A stretch of DNA of 54,649 nucleotides from Bacteroidota bacterium (GCA_021813585.1 JAKAJV010000099.1:1-54649), one strand, 5' to 3'. Counted from the stretch's first letter, positions 27,246-36,873 are shown. The notes: a model not told the origin generated them from the sequence alone. Numbers and translations are program-made.

Positions 27246-28099
27246 TAAACAAAGCAAAAAGCTTTACGTACTATAGAAGAAAAGTTGTAAATATAATTAT
27301 GCTTTTTTTCTCATTTGCCGCTGCTATTATTACTATTATACCTCTCATATTAATTTTTTATTATACAATCTCTCAGGGTATTGCGCATTTAAACGTAGAC
27401 TTCTTTACCAAGCTGCCTACGCCGGTAGGCGAGCCCGGAGGAGGTATGGTTAATGCTATAGTCGGGACTCTTATTTTAATTGGCATTGGCGGCGCCATAG
27501 GAATACCGGTCGGCATTATGACCGGCACATATCTTTCCGAATTCGGTAAAAACAAATTCGGCTCGCTGGTAAGGTTTCTTACGGACGTTCTCAGCGGGGT
27601 TCCTTCGATAGTTGTGGGAGTAGTTGCCTACACACTGGTTGTAATACCCATGAAGCATTTCTCTGCGCTTGCCGGAGGTGTTGCTCTTGCAATCTTAATG
27701 ATACCGACAATTACCCGTACAACCGAGGAGATGATTAAGCTTGTGCCTCATTCCTACAGGGAAGCAGGTCTAGCACTCGGCATACCCAAATGGAAGACGA
27801 CCGTAATGATTGTCTTAAAGACGGCTTGGAAAGGGATTGCCACGGGAATTTTGCTTGGGCTTTCCAGGGCGGCCGGCGAAACGGCACCCCTGCTTTTTAC
27901 AGCGCTGGGAAACAGGTTCTGGTCGACAAACATTTTTCAGCCTATTGCCTCTTTGACGGTTTATATTTATGAATACTCGACCGCCCCGTTTAAAGATTGG
28001 AACGACCAGGCATGGACTGCGGCATTGGTATTAATTATTCTAATCTCTCTGCTTAGCTTGATATTTAGAATTATTACACGCTCAAAATATAAAACGTAA
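27236..28099 (+). CDS. pstA: Phosphate ABC transporter permease PstA
   Basis: A 287-residue permease, the partner of PstC. Conserved parts are [18 protein letters not shown], the periplasmic-side [19 protein letters not shown] and the EAA loop [20 protein letters not shown], then [19 protein letters not shown]. The ATG at 27236 overlaps the end of pstC. pstB follows after five bases, so translation is likely coupled. Confidence 0.96.
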   Translation: MEVINKAKSFTYYRRKVVNIIMLFFSFAAAIITIIPLILIFYYTISQGIAHLNVDFFTKLPTPVGEPGGGMVNAIVGTLILIGIGGAIGIPVGIMTGTYLSEFGKNKFGSLVRFLTDVLSGVPSIVVGVVAYTLVVIPMKHFSALAGGVALAILMIPTITRTTEEMIKLVPHSYREAGLALGIPKWKTTVMIVLKTAWKGIATGILLGLSRAAGETAPLLFTALGNRFWSTNIFQPIASLTVYIYEYSTAPFKDWNDQAWTAALVLIILISLLSLIFRIITRSKYKT

Positions 28100-28104
28100 T
28101 TTGT

Positions 28105-28920
28105 ATGGATATGAAAATTCACGAACAGTCCGAAGTTGCTGCAGCAGTAGAAGAAATAAAAGTGCATAGCCGCGAGAACAAAATCTCCGTTAAGGATTTA
28201 TGCGCATACTTCGGCAAGACGAAAGTTTTAAAAAATATAACTATGGATATTCCTTCGAAGAAGGTAGTAGCTATAATCGGCCCTTCCGGCTGCGGCAAGT
28301 CCACTTTCTTAAGAAGTATTAACCGTATGCACGAGGTTGTAGGCGGAACTATTACCGGCAGCATTCTGCTGGACGGCGAAGATGTAATGAAGCTAGATCC
28401 CGTTTACCTTAGGAGGAAGATCGGCATGGTCTTTCAAAAGCCTAACCCGTTCCCTACAATGTCTATCGCTAATAACGTTGTTGCCGGACTAAAGATGAAC
28501 GGCTTTAGAAACAAGAAAGCCTTAAAAGGAATTGTAGAAAAGGCATTAAAGCAGGCTGCGCTGTGGGACGAGGTTAAAGATAATCTAAATGATTCCGGCG
28601 CGAACATATCGGGCGGGCAGCAGCAGCGTTTATGCATTGCCCGTACTATTGCTGTTAATCCCGAAGTAATTTTAATGGATGAGCCTGCAAGCGCTCTCGA
28701 TCCAATATCAACTGCCAAGGTAGAAGAATTAATATTCGAATTGAAAAAAGATTTTACAATTATTATTGTTACGCATAACATGCAGCAGGCGGCAAGAGTA
28801 AGCGACTATACCGCGTTCTTCTATATGGGCGAACTGGTTGAATATTCCGATACTAAAAAGATGTTTACCGCGCCCGATAAAAAGCAGACTGAAGATTATA
28901 TTACCGGCAGGTTTGGATAA
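28105..28920 (+). CDS. pstB: Phosphate ABC transporter ATPase PstB
   Basis: A 271-residue ATPase that powers the Pst importer. Walker A is [14 protein letters not shown], the Q-loop is [11 protein letters not shown], the signature is [12 protein letters not shown], Walker B is [13 protein letters not shown] and the switch His is in [17 protein letters not shown]. The PstB-specific [11 protein letters not shown] is present. It has an N-terminal extension of about 20 residues ([19 protein letters not shown]) beyond the usual start. A MITE separates it from phoU. Confidence 0.97.
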   Translation: MDMKIHEQSEVAAAVEEIKVHSRENKISVKDLCAYFGKTKVLKNITMDIPSKKVVAIIGPSGCGKSTFLRSINRMHEVVGGTITGSILLDGEDVMKLDPVYLRRKIGMVFQKPNPFPTMSIANNVVAGLKMNGFRNKKALKGIVEKALKQAALWDEVKDNLNDSGANISGGQQQRLCIARTIAVNPEVILMDEPASALDPISTAKVEELIFELKKDFTIIIVTHNMQQAARVSDYTAFFYMGELVEYSDTKKMFTAPDKKQTEDYITGRFG

Positions 28921-28932
28921 TAAATTTACTTA

Positions 28933-29075
28933 TTCATGTTACGCAAAATTATAAAGCTTGAGTGTCATACCCGCGAAAGCGGGTATCCAAGATGCGAAAA
29001 TATGATAAAAAATGGATTCCCACTTTCGTGGGAATGACAATGCGGACATCAAAATGTATTCCTGTGTAACATGAG
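28933..29075 (-). mobile_element. 143-bp MITE-like element, copy 2 (between pstB and phoU)
   Basis: Exactly 143 bp, in inverted orientation to copies 1, 4 and 5. The outer ends are TTCATGTTACGCA and GTGTAACATGAG, flanked by the duplication TTACTTA (28926-28932, 29076-29082). The insertion splits the usual pstB-phoU pair by about 260 bases. The internal hairpins may act on read-through into phoU. Confidence 0.88.
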
Positions 29076-29182
29076 TTACTTATTCACGCTATGCTCTATG
29101 CGCAAAAGGCATGGGGCAAAGCAACTAATAATAGATAAAATGATTAAAATAAAATTATCAATATTTAAAGCGGCAGGGCAAA

Positions 29183-29863
29183 ATGGAAAGACATTTTGAA
29201 AAAGAATTTGAGGAATTGAAAACCACAATCAACAAGATGGCCTCGATAGTTGACGAGCAGGTTGAAAGCAGCTTTAGGGACATGGAAGACGCCGAGGCGA
29301 GGCTTTATAAATCGGTTAAGCAAAGGGATAGGGAGGTTGACGCTTACGATAACCTGATAATGGCTCAATGTGAAAACCTGCTTGCCCTTTACCAGCCGGT
29401 TGCCAGCGATCTTAGATTTATTCTTACCGCAATTAAAATTGACAGCCAGCTTGAAAGATGCGGCGACATTGCGGTTAATATTGTTCAAAGAGTTAAGAAG
29501 ACCGACAACTTCCGCGAGCTGATTGCACAAACCGACCTCCCGGAAATGGCCAAGATTACCAGGAGTATGGTTAAGGATGCAATTACCGCATTTATAAACC
29601 GCGACCTGGAACTTGCCAAATCTATCTGGGTAAACGATGATATTGTTGATGAACTAAATAAAAAAATCTTTAACCAGCTGGTTGAAAAGATAAAAGCCAA
29701 TCCTGAATTTGCAGAGGCTTGCGCGCATCTTATCGTTCTTACAAGACAGATTGAAAGGCTTGCCGACCATGCAACCAATATTTCCGAGGATATAATTTTT
29801 CTTATTGAAAATGAGATAGTAACTCATAAGAAAAAATTGCAGGACTTCCAGCTGCCGGAATAA
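29183..29863 (+). CDS. phoU: Phosphate signalling protein PhoU
   Basis: A 226-residue helical protein with two PhoU repeats, each with the metal-binding acidic motif: QLERCGDIAVNIVQRVKK in the first and QIERLADHATNISEDIIF in the second. It links Pst transport to the PhoR sensor and dampens the Pho response. Length and repeats are standard. The coding region begins 107 bases after a MITE, so it may use its own promoter or read-through from pst. Confidence 0.95.
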   Translation: MERHFEKEFEELKTTINKMASIVDEQVESSFRDMEDAEARLYKSVKQRDREVDAYDNLIMAQCENLLALYQPVASDLRFILTAIKIDSQLERCGDIAVNIVQRVKKTDNFRELIAQTDLPEMAKITRSMVKDAITAFINRDLELAKSIWVNDDIVDELNKKIFNQLVEKIKANPEFAEACAHLIVLTRQIERLADHATNISEDIIFLIENEIVTHKKKLQDFQLPE

Positions 29864-29908
29864 ATCAGCAGGCAATTATATTCAAAAGTTCCGGTATCTA
29901 ATCTTTCA

Positions 29909-30200
29909 CTAAGTACTCTTGTTCATAAATACAGTGGTGTATAGAATAATGGTTAAACCTCAATTGTCCCGTAGGGACAAAATATTTATAGGCAATAAAC
30001 CAGGATATCTTAGAGTTCCGTAGGGACGAAATAGATGCTGCTGTCTAATACATTTATATAATTTATTAAATATATCTCTAATATATCGTCCCTATGGGAC
30101 TTTGATTTATGTTATTACATTTTTGCCTATAAATATGTCGTCCCTACGGGACTAATCATAAAAATGTTATGTCATAGTATTTATGAATACGTGTACTAAG
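29909..30200. repeat. About 290-bp palindromic repeat with GTCCCTACGGGAC cores
   Basis: The outer arms TAAGTACTCTTGTTCATAAATAC (left, 23 bases; cited in two parts: TAAGTACTCTTG and TTCATAAATAC) and GTATTTATGAATAC...GTACTAAG (right) are inverted. Nested arms CCCGTAGGGACAAAATATTT and its inverted partner at 30126-30151 flank two further CCGTAGGGAC/GTCCCTATGGGAC copies. It has no coding potential and looks like a composite non-autonomous element. Confidence 0.6.
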
Positions 30201-30250
30201 GCGGCTGTTTAAGCCCGGAAAGGCACCTTTTTATTTTTTCCCAGCCCGAA

Positions 30251-30294
30251 TTAACATTTCAATAACATATTCTTTATACTGACTTAATACTGCA
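30251..30294 (+). promoter_or_regulatory. Second Pho-box-like array (orphan)
   Basis: Four 11-mers begin TTAACAT, ATAACAT, TTTATAC and TTAATAC (30251, 30262, 30273, 30284), matching the array at 23858 unit by unit. A -10-like CATAAT lies just after. No gene on the plus strand follows for more than a kilobase, so it may drive a small RNA or be left from a lost gene. Confidence 0.4.
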
Positions 30295-30321
30295 TACATA
30301 ATTTTACGCAAGTAATTTTAA

Positions 30322-30596
30322 TCCGCCTTCTCCCGTAAGTTTTCGGGATTCGGCGGACGAGAAGGTTGGATATAATTCCCCGTCGCTTGCGACGGAACAG
30401 GGTTCGGGGCTTCCCCGAGGTTCATACCATTGATTTAGCTAAATAAAATTATCGGGGCGATGAAAATATTACTGGAATTAATTAGATGATGATTTAGGAT
30501 TTTAAGCAGATTAGAGATTGTTGATTTAGTTATGTTGATTTAAAATTCGCTTCTCCGTCAGCCGGGTTGGTAGTGGAAATGTTACTACAAGCCCGG
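30322..30596. repeat. Hairpin-rich non-coding stretch
   Basis: No gene is visible here. It contains the hairpin TCCGCCTTCTCCCG...CGGGATTCGGCGGA (30322-30357), then GGGGCTTCCCCGAGGTTCAT continuing ACCATTGA (30406-30433). That block recurs in similar form at 36644-36672. A third hairpin, CCGGGTTGGTAGT...ACTACAAGCCCGG, lies at 30562-30596. These are dispersed repeats, not coding sequence. Confidence 0.5.
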
Positions 30597-30623
30597 TTGA
30601 TAGTTTTTAAGATAAGCTGTTAA

Positions 30624-30833
30624 TTAAGCCACTAGTTCTCCGCTTTTAATTTCCTCGCAGGCTGCTGGAATAATTCTGTCGTAATTCTTTGGCGAAACTT
30701 TCATGATAGACCCGTCTTCACACTTCAGCACTATTATTGTAGCTCCTACAAAAGTTACAACTGCAGATACTTGTCTTTTTAATTCTGTTTTAGGTAAAGG
30801 GAAACGATAAATAACCATATCTCCGGTTTTCAA
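30624..30833 (-). CDS. Small conserved-looking protein (69 aa), unknown
   Basis: A 69-residue protein with beta-rich composition: MKTGDMVIYRFPLPKTELKR, then VVTFVGATIIVLKCEDGS, ending IIPAACEEIKSGELVA. The pattern of short strands and a basic strand resembles an SH3-like or KOW-like small barrel, but I do not recognise a family. A strong ribosome site (AAAGGAG, seven-base spacing) fixes the TTG start. It stands alone between repeats. Confidence 0.6.
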   Translation of the reverse strand: MKTGDMVIYRFPLPKTELKRQVSAVVTFVGATIIVLKCEDGSIMKVSPKNYDRIIPAACEEIKSGELVA

Positions 30834-30940
30834 AGCTCAACTCCTTTTGTTGTTTGAGCCCCAAAAATATTCCGCAATTGTTATACAATTATTAAAAGCG
30901 TATTAATTTTTTATTAAGCTTAAAGCGAGGTATAAACCGG

Positions 30941-31612
30941 CTAAATATTATTTTCTAAAAATTCTTTCAGCTCATGTACTTCATAAAAGATATAATCGCT
31001 GCCTAGCTGTATGACTTCCTTTTTCACATAATTATCCCAGACAACCGAAGCAATTTTAACTCCTGCCGATCTGGCCGCAATGATATCGGAAGGAGAGTCG
31101 CCTATCATCAGTACTCTTTCTTTAATCAGGTTAAATTTTTCCAGGAATTTAATTATGCCTTCGGCCGAAGGCTTATGCTCAGCTACGTCGTCGCCGGTAA
31201 TTATCAAATCAAAAAAGTCGTATGCATAGAGTTTTTTAAGAGTGATTGTAGCTGCCTCACGGCCTTTTCCCGTAAATATGGCCAGCGGTATGCTTCTAGA
31301 CTTAATGAATTCCAGTATCTCTTTTATTCCAGGGAATAATGCCGCCATGTGGTGGTTATTTGTGTAATAGTTATAGTAGTCCTCCTTTATAGCCTGATAT
31401 TTGTTCCCGCCCCATTCTTTTAGAATTACATCCTCGGTGGGCCCGAATAGTTTTGTTATTTCCTCGTTGGATAAGTTTTTATTCAGATATTTTTGGGAGA
31501 CAAATCTAAACGACTCAAAAATTAAATCGTTGGTTGAAGTAAGTGTCCCGTCGACATCAAAGATAATTCCATCATAGTTATGCATCATTCTTCCGTGTAG
31601 TAATTTTTCCAT
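30941..31612 (-). CDS. HAD-superfamily hydrolase (phosphoglycolate-phosphatase type)
   Basis: A 223-residue HAD phosphatase. Motif I is IIFDVDGTLTST with the nucleophile Asp, motif II is LAIFTGKGR, the motif III lysine lies in AEHKPSAEGI, and motif IV is VLMIGDSPSDIIAARSAG. The cap is alpha-helical, as in Gph, beta-phosphoglucomutase and pyrophosphatase-like enzymes. The substrate cannot be fixed from sequence. The start may be the ATG at 31612 or the Met codons eight residues later. Confidence 0.9.
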   Translation of the reverse strand: MEKLLHGRMMHNYDGIIFDVDGTLTSTNDLIFESFRFVSQKYLNKNLSNEEITKLFGPTEDVILKEWGGNKYQAIKEDYYNYYTNNHHMAALFPGIKEILEFIKSRSIPLAIFTGKGREAATITLKKLYAYDFFDLIITGDDVAEHKPSAEGIIKFLEKFNLIKERVLMIGDSPSDIIAARSAGVKIASVVWDNYVKKEVIQLGSDYIFYEVHELKEFLENNI

Positions 31613-31687
31613 ACTTCAAATTTAAGTAAAGTAAGAATATGATTAACTAGAAAAATTATGATAACTTTTGCGGTAATCTATTTAAAT

Positions 31688-33262
31688 TCAGATTTTTATT
31701 TTGTACTTAAAATCCTTTGTATCCGGGTCATAGATCAGTTCATGTATGTCCCACTTGTGTGCATTATCCCTTGCCTTTTCCAGCTTTTGACAAATTATAA
31801 CATTCGTCCCGTCTGTTCTTACATTTATCATCCCGTACACCGCAATACTCTTTTCAATATTGCCTAGCAGTTCATCCAGCTTTTCTTCCAAACTTTTTTT
31901 CTTTTGTGCATCCTCTTCCTTATCAATAGCCGAAGCAATATCCTTTATATCTTTTCTTAGCTGATACGGCTTTTTTACCGATTCTTTATGCGATCTGGCC
32001 AGCTCGGTGCTGAATATTAACGGCCGCTCACCCCGTCCGAATTTTCCGATGGCGCCTAGGGCGTCCGGCCTCGGATGTCCGTAGCTCTCATTATCCCCGC
32101 TGGATATTATAGTTGCAGCGGCGTTTACCGATCGCAAAAATTCGGATGTGAAATCGTGGCTTCCGTGATGGCACGACTTGGCAATGTCTGCGCCGAATGC
32201 AGCGTTTCCTTTTTTTACAGCCTCTTCCAGCTCAGCAGTCAGGCTTTTAATTCTTTCTTCATTCCTCTCTTTGGCTAATTTCTTTTTAATCGATTCAACG
32301 TCTTTCCCGGTGTAATTGTATAAAAGATAATCCTCTGCAGAAGAGTTTAAATCTCCACCCAATAAAACTTTCAGGTGCCCCAGGTGCAGCATTACTGCTA
32401 CGGAATTGCCGTTCTTCGTCTTTGCATCGCTGCCGAAATCCCTCAAGCATAACCTTCCCGAACTATCGTGCCCGCAGACGGGGCTTAATACACGGAGGCT
32501 GACCGGTTTGTCGTCTTCAAAGCCGGGAACAAACCCGGTATCCATATTTAACATCCGGAATTGGATATTCTGACTGAGAGGATTAGCGAGCGCTTTAAAT
32601 AATGTGTTGGGAAAATGTTTCTCTCCTCTCTTCGAAGCATCATTTAGAAGGCTTTTCATTTCGGCGTCGCTTTCAATTACGTCTGTAAGATATTTCTTAT
32701 TATTTATTTTTGCAGGACTTCCAAGCGGATTTCCTGTATTAGCCCGCTCCACAATACCGTTGTGGTAAACATGGGAAAAGCCGAGCTGCCCGTTCTTAAA
32801 AAGATTTTGAAATCCCTGGTAATGATCTTTATCCGGGTGTGTAATTATAGCTATAATGTTCTCCATCTTGTTGCTTTTGTTCCTTAAGTTAAAACGCCAG
32901 CTTAGGAAACGGTTCATGTTATCCTCCTGGCCTGCATCAATTATAATCTGCCTGTCGTCCGGAGTAACAATATGGCAGCCGTCTCCCTGCCCTATATCTA
33001 CAAAATTAATTTCGAGCATTCTTTCCTTTTGCACTTGGTCTAGCTTTATCCAGCCGTTTTCATTGCGGCTTCTAACATAAATCCATTCGCCGGTTCTCTT
33101 AATATTTTTCCGGCTATCCGGCAGAAGATTAATATAGTCGCCGAATATTAAATGCTGTACAGCCTTGCCGCCGGCAGCGGCTTCGTACATTATTACTTGG
33201 GGATAAACCGCGAATCCGTAAATTGATTTCTTGCCGTTCTTCTCTTCTACTACATAATTCAT
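31688..33262 (-). CDS. ComEC/Rec2-like metallo-beta-lactamase-fold protein with N-terminal SH3-like domain
   Basis: A 524-residue protein. Residues 1-75 look like a bacterial SH3-type module (QHLIFGDYINLLPDS, then GEWIYVRSRNENGWIKL). From about 80 a metallo-beta-lactamase fold begins: EINFVDIGQGDGCHIVTPD, the metal motif ITHPDKDHYQGF, MLHLGHLKVLLGGDLN and KSCHHGSHDF. It resembles the soluble nuclease/hydrolase domain of ComEC without membrane parts, and no signal peptide is seen. A good ribosome site (AAAGGAG) supports the start. The substrate is unknown. Confidence 0.85.
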   Translation of the reverse strand: MNYVVEEKNGKKSIYGFAVYPQVIMYEAAAGGKAVQHLIFGDYINLLPDSRKNIKRTGEWIYVRSRNENGWIKLDQVQKERMLEINFVDIGQGDGCHIVTPDDRQIIIDAGQEDNMNRFLSWRFNLRNKSNKMENIIAIITHPDKDHYQGFQNLFKNGQLGFSHVYHNGIVERANTGNPLGSPAKINNKKYLTDVIESDAEMKSLLNDASKRGEKHFPNTLFKALANPLSQNIQFRMLNMDTGFVPGFEDDKPVSLRVLSPVCGHDSSGRLCLRDFGSDAKTKNGNSVAVMLHLGHLKVLLGGDLNSSAEDYLLYNYTGKDVESIKKKLAKERNEERIKSLTAELEEAVKKGNAAFGADIAKSCHHGSHDFTSEFLRSVNAAATIISSGDNESYGHPRPDALGAIGKFGRGERPLIFSTELARSHKESVKKPYQLRKDIKDIASAIDKEEDAQKKKSLEEKLDELLGNIEKSIAVYGMINVRTDGTNVIICQKLEKARDNAHKWDIHELIYDPDTKDFKYKIKI

Positions 33263-33431
33263 ATTTTCTCCTTTTTATTATGAATTGAATGTCTAACCGG
33301 CACGATTCTAAGATAAATTCGCTTCCGGAAAAATTTTGCAGCGAGTTCCCGTAATTGATGATAAAATATATTAAAAATTTTTTGCAAAGTGTAGCAAAAA
33401 ATTAGAAATGAAGTCTAACAGTTCTTAATAA

Positions 33432-33574
33432 CTTATGTTACGCAAAATTATAAAGCTTGAGTGTCATGCCCGCGAAAGCGGGTATCCAAGATGCGAAAAA
33501 ATGATAAAAAATGGATTCCCACTTTCGTGGGAATGACAATGCGGACATCAAAATGTATTCCTGCGTAACATGAG
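33432..33574 (-). mobile_element. 143-bp MITE-like element, copy 3
   Basis: Exactly 143 bp, same orientation as copy 2 and nearly identical to it. The ends are CTTATGTTACGCA and TGCGTAACATGAG, flanked by TTAATAA duplications (33425-33431, 33575-33581). It fills most of the 384-base gap between the metallo-beta-lactamase gene and the GT117 gene; the rest of the gap shows nothing else. Confidence 0.9.
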
Positions 33575-33613
33575 TTAATAAAATAAAATTGGATTAGGAG
33601 AAGGATTGAAATA

Positions 33614-33641
33614 GGGGTTGAGAAAAAAAATTCTCAACCCC
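33614..33641 (-). terminator. Terminator-like hairpin after GT117 gene
   Basis: GGGGTTGAGAA pairs perfectly with TTCTCAACCCC around an A/T loop, just after the stop of the minus-strand gene. The T tract after the stem is weak (CTATTTC), so efficiency is uncertain. Confidence 0.5.
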
Positions 33642-33646
33642 AAAAT

Positions 33647-36523
33647 TTACTTAACGGCAGTTGTCTCCATCTTTTTCAACTGTTCCAGCCGATCAATTTC
33701 CTGCTGTACTCCGCCTGCACCCGGCATCATTGTTTGTAGCTTCTGCAGAATTGCAATTGCCTTGTCGTATTCTTTCAAGTTCAAATATATTCTTTCCAGC
33801 ATGCTGAAAGAATTATAAGGCGACTGCAGCTGGTTAACGCTTTCATCAAGGTGCTTAAGTGCTTCCTTCTCTACATCCTTGGATATTTCTTTGTATTGGG
33901 CTATAGCCCCGGCACTGTAATAAATATTGCCGATGTCGTAAAGGAACCTGTAATCAAGCGGCACAACATCCCGCGGAATTTCCTTCTCCATTACATCTAG
34001 AGTCTTTACACACATTGAATCGTTATGCTGGTCGTTCTTATAATAATATGCCAGCCTTACAAATGTGTTCCTGTAGTTCTGGATTAACCTGGTTTCAGTT
34101 TCGTCAAAGAAGACGTCCTTGTTTTTCAGCCCTCTGAACTTGAATCCGGGTTTATAGGTTTTCGAGAAAGATGGATTTAGATCGAAGAGATCTTCTTTCG
34201 TTATGTTAGTGTTAACATACTCAATGCCCGTTCTCTTTTGAGGGACAAGCCTTGATGCCAAGCCTTCCATCTCCAGGTAGTCGTCCAGGCCGATATAGCA
34301 GTCCGGCGAGCATGTGGAGGCAAAGTAAATCGGTCTGGACCAGGTGTTGTTCTCGATAATATCTTTAACAACAATATCCTGCATCCTAATTCCCTTAATG
34401 CCGCCAATCACTATCGTATTATCCATCTGCCAGGTTAATTCGCCTGTTCTAATAATGGATGAATCTGTAACGTTAAATTCCTTTTGCGCTTCTTTGGAAA
34501 CCGGCACCGAAACCATTTGGGGTTTCCATTCGATAGGCTGAAGGTTTTTAATCATATCGTCAGTCATGCTGAACTTAACCTTCATAGCTCCGTAAGGAGA
34601 TGTGTTTTTAAGCTGTTCAACATACCAATCGGTATTTGCCAGGCTTAAGCAGACAATCCTTACATCTCTCCTTACGCCTTCAACATCCTGAAGGTACCAG
34701 AGGGGGAATGTATCGTTATCGCCGTTGGTAAACAGAATGGCATTCGGTTTACAGCTTTGCAAAAGGTTATAAGAGAAATCCCACGGCAGCCAGTTCTTAG
34801 ATCTGTCGTGAGTAAAATAATTTGTCCTTAACATGTTGCCGGGTATTAACAGAATACCGAGGCCGAGGAATACATAAGCGGCAGTTTTAGCAAGCGAGTG
34901 ATCTTTTATCTTTTCTTTTATCCACTGTACTCCTTCCCGCATACCTACCGCTATCCACACTGCAAATACGAAAAACGCACCGGGGTAGAAGTAAAACCTA
35001 TCGCGCGGCTGCGGCTGCTGCTGGTTCTGGTAGAATGCGATAAGATACCCCATAAAGATAAACAAGATTAGGAAGGCGGTAGCCATCTTCCAGTCTTTCT
35101 TAAACAAGAAGAACAATCCCAGAATTCCGATGAAGAATGGTATGCCGTAAAGCTGGCTAAATTTAACTCCGGCATCCTGTACGGTTGAAGCCTTACCGAT
35201 GAAATCCCAGCCCAGATATCTGTTAAACATGTGGTCCATCTGGTAGGTCCAGAGGAAGTCTAGATCGCTGCTGTAGTTGGTATATATTCCCTGCTGGTGG
35301 TTTTCAGGGGAGAATCTTCTTTTGAAGATCGGGAAGTCGCCGTACTGCTCGCGGTCTAGGTAGTATAGCAGCTTGTGGAAATTATCCGGCCAGTTCTCGT
35401 TCATCGGCGGGCTTTGGTTGGAGCGGATAATTATCATTGTATAGGTGGTGAACCCCAGCAGTGTAAACAGCAATGCAGTGCTTGCAAGGTTTACAAGGCT
35501 CCTGTTGTTTTTCTTCGACCAGTACATTACATAAACTATTATTGCGAGGATTATAATAAAGATAATCAGGTTTGTAAGTACGTCGGCTCCGCCCACCGCA
35601 AGCAAAAACGACGCCAGTCCTTTCACAATTCCGGGATAAGCTATCAGCAGAATTACTCCCGCTGCAATTATCGGAATATAAAACGAATCCCTGTGGAAAA
35701 TTTTCTTCCACATAGCGCCCATAAATATTGCGGATACTCCGAGCATTATCCAGACAAACTTTTGATCAAATGCTTTATATTCTTCGGGCGTAGGAGCCGA
35801 TCTGCCGGTTTGAGATGCCCACAGCCCCATCGCAATCAATAACAAGATACCGAGATGAACCAGAAAGATGTATGCGGTCTTTTTATAGGATTCGTCGTCG
35901 TTAACATACTTTTTCATAACAACGACAAAAATAAACGTGAACAATGCAAGAACGCTCATAAGGTGAACGCCGAACGACAAGCCTATAAGGTAAGCCATAA
36001 TTACTATGTACTTTTCGCTGCCTAATTCGTTTGAGCTCTCGTTCCATACCATCATGAACCAAACGATTAAAGACAAAAGGAGAGTACTAAGCGCAAAGTA
36101 GTTGGATTCGGTTGCGTTGAACCAAAAGGTATCGCAAAAGGCAAAAGCCAGAGCGCCGGTAGCTGCCGATATATATGTTAATAGTGCCTCGGAAATATTC
36201 TCGTAATTCTTTCCCCTGTAATTCTCAATAAGCTTAACCGCAATAAGGAAGAGCAGCAAAACAGAGAAAGAGCCGGAAAGCACCGAGACAGTATTTATTC
36301 TGAATCCGATATTCGAAGCGAAAGGAATCATGGAAAAGAATCTGCCGATAATCAGCCAGAATGGGCCTCCCGGCGGATGCGGTACCATCAGCGAATAAGA
36401 AGCTGCGGAAATTTCTCCCGGGTCCCAAAAGGAAACCGAAGGCTGCACTGTTAAAAATAGTACTATGGTAGTTAATAGGAACACAAATGCCCCTATTATT
36501 CTTTTTGCTAATTTAACGGTCAT
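33647..36523 (-). CDS. GT117/DUF2723 protein O-glycosyltransferase-like membrane protein
   Basis: A 958-residue polytopic protein of the DUF2723 (GT117) family, common in Bacteroidota and relatives. The N-terminal catalytic-type loop is PSVSFWDPGEISAASYSL followed by VPHPPGGPFWLIIGR. About twelve helices follow to residue 590. The soluble C-terminal part ends with TPR-like helices (DKAIAILQKLQTMM). Family members resemble dolichyl/polyprenyl-phosphate-dependent O-mannosyltransferases; activity here is inferred. A close paralogue lies directly upstream on the same strand. The ribosome site is weak (AAGGTA). Confidence 0.85.
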   Translation of the reverse strand: MTVKLAKRIIGAFVFLLTTIVLFLTVQPSVSFWDPGEISAASYSLMVPHPPGGPFWLIIGRFFSMIPFASNIGFRINTVSVLSGSFSVLLLFLIAVKLIENYRGKNYENISEALLTYISAATGALAFAFCDTFWFNATESNYFALSTLLLSLIVWFMMVWNESSNELGSEKYIVIMAYLIGLSFGVHLMSVLALFTFIFVVVMKKYVNDDESYKKTAYIFLVHLGILLLIAMGLWASQTGRSAPTPEEYKAFDQKFVWIMLGVSAIFMGAMWKKIFHRDSFYIPIIAAGVILLIAYPGIVKGLASFLLAVGGADVLTNLIIFIIILAIIVYVMYWSKKNNRSLVNLASTALLFTLLGFTTYTMIIIRSNQSPPMNENWPDNFHKLLYYLDREQYGDFPIFKRRFSPENHQQGIYTNYSSDLDFLWTYQMDHMFNRYLGWDFIGKASTVQDAGVKFSQLYGIPFFIGILGLFFLFKKDWKMATAFLILFIFMGYLIAFYQNQQQPQPRDRFYFYPGAFFVFAVWIAVGMREGVQWIKEKIKDHSLAKTAAYVFLGLGILLIPGNMLRTNYFTHDRSKNWLPWDFSYNLLQSCKPNAILFTNGDNDTFPLWYLQDVEGVRRDVRIVCLSLANTDWYVEQLKNTSPYGAMKVKFSMTDDMIKNLQPIEWKPQMVSVPVSKEAQKEFNVTDSSIIRTGELTWQMDNTIVIGGIKGIRMQDIVVKDIIENNTWSRPIYFASTCSPDCYIGLDDYLEMEGLASRLVPQKRTGIEYVNTNITKEDLFDLNPSFSKTYKPGFKFRGLKNKDVFFDETETRLIQNYRNTFVRLAYYYKNDQHNDSMCVKTLDVMEKEIPRDVVPLDYRFLYDIGNIYYSAGAIAQYKEISKDVEKEALKHLDESVNQLQSPYNSFSMLERIYLNLKEYDKAIAILQKLQTMMPGAGGVQQEIDRLEQLKKMETTAVK

Positions 36524-36601
36524 ATCTTTTACCTTAAAAAGAGTGAAAAGTTTTTAGAAAATTCGGTGATAAAATTATACAAATTAAGTGAATTATTCGA
36601 G

Positions 36602-36825
36602 TCCGCCGGCAAATTTATGGAAAGTATAAACCGGAAGTGGCTTCGAGGCTTGCCCAAGGTTCATGCCATTGAATCCGCCTTAAATAATTTCCCCCCTCCG
36701 GTTACCTCAATAGTAAAAAGTAAAAGGAAGGGGGACAAGTGTCATGTCAAATGTAAGATGGAAAATGGTAAATGGAATTTTTTAAGTAGTTATAATTTTT
36801 TAACATCTTCCATCTACCATTTTAC
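36602..36825. repeat. Dispersed repeat and ATGGAA/ATGGTA inverted repeat between paralogues
   Basis: The 350-base gap between the two GT117 genes has no gene. It holds CGAGGCTTGCCCAAGGTTCA continuing TGCCATTGA (36644-36672), related to the block at 30406. An imperfect inverted repeat, GTAAGATGGAAAATGG against CATCTACCATTTTAC (36753-36825), also lies here. Confidence 0.5.
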
Positions 36826-36873
36826 TTATTATATAACACTGGATCAATTAAAATTACACTATCAATCAGGCTT

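Noticed and set aside
28933-29075. Palindromic repeats taken as a CRISPR array
   Set aside because: Copies are dispersed kilobases apart, each 143 bp with target duplications, and there are no spacers or cas genes.
35375-35842. Plus-strand open frame of 155 codons
   Set aside because: Antisense shadow of the GT117 gene; low-complexity His/Tyr/Cys composition.
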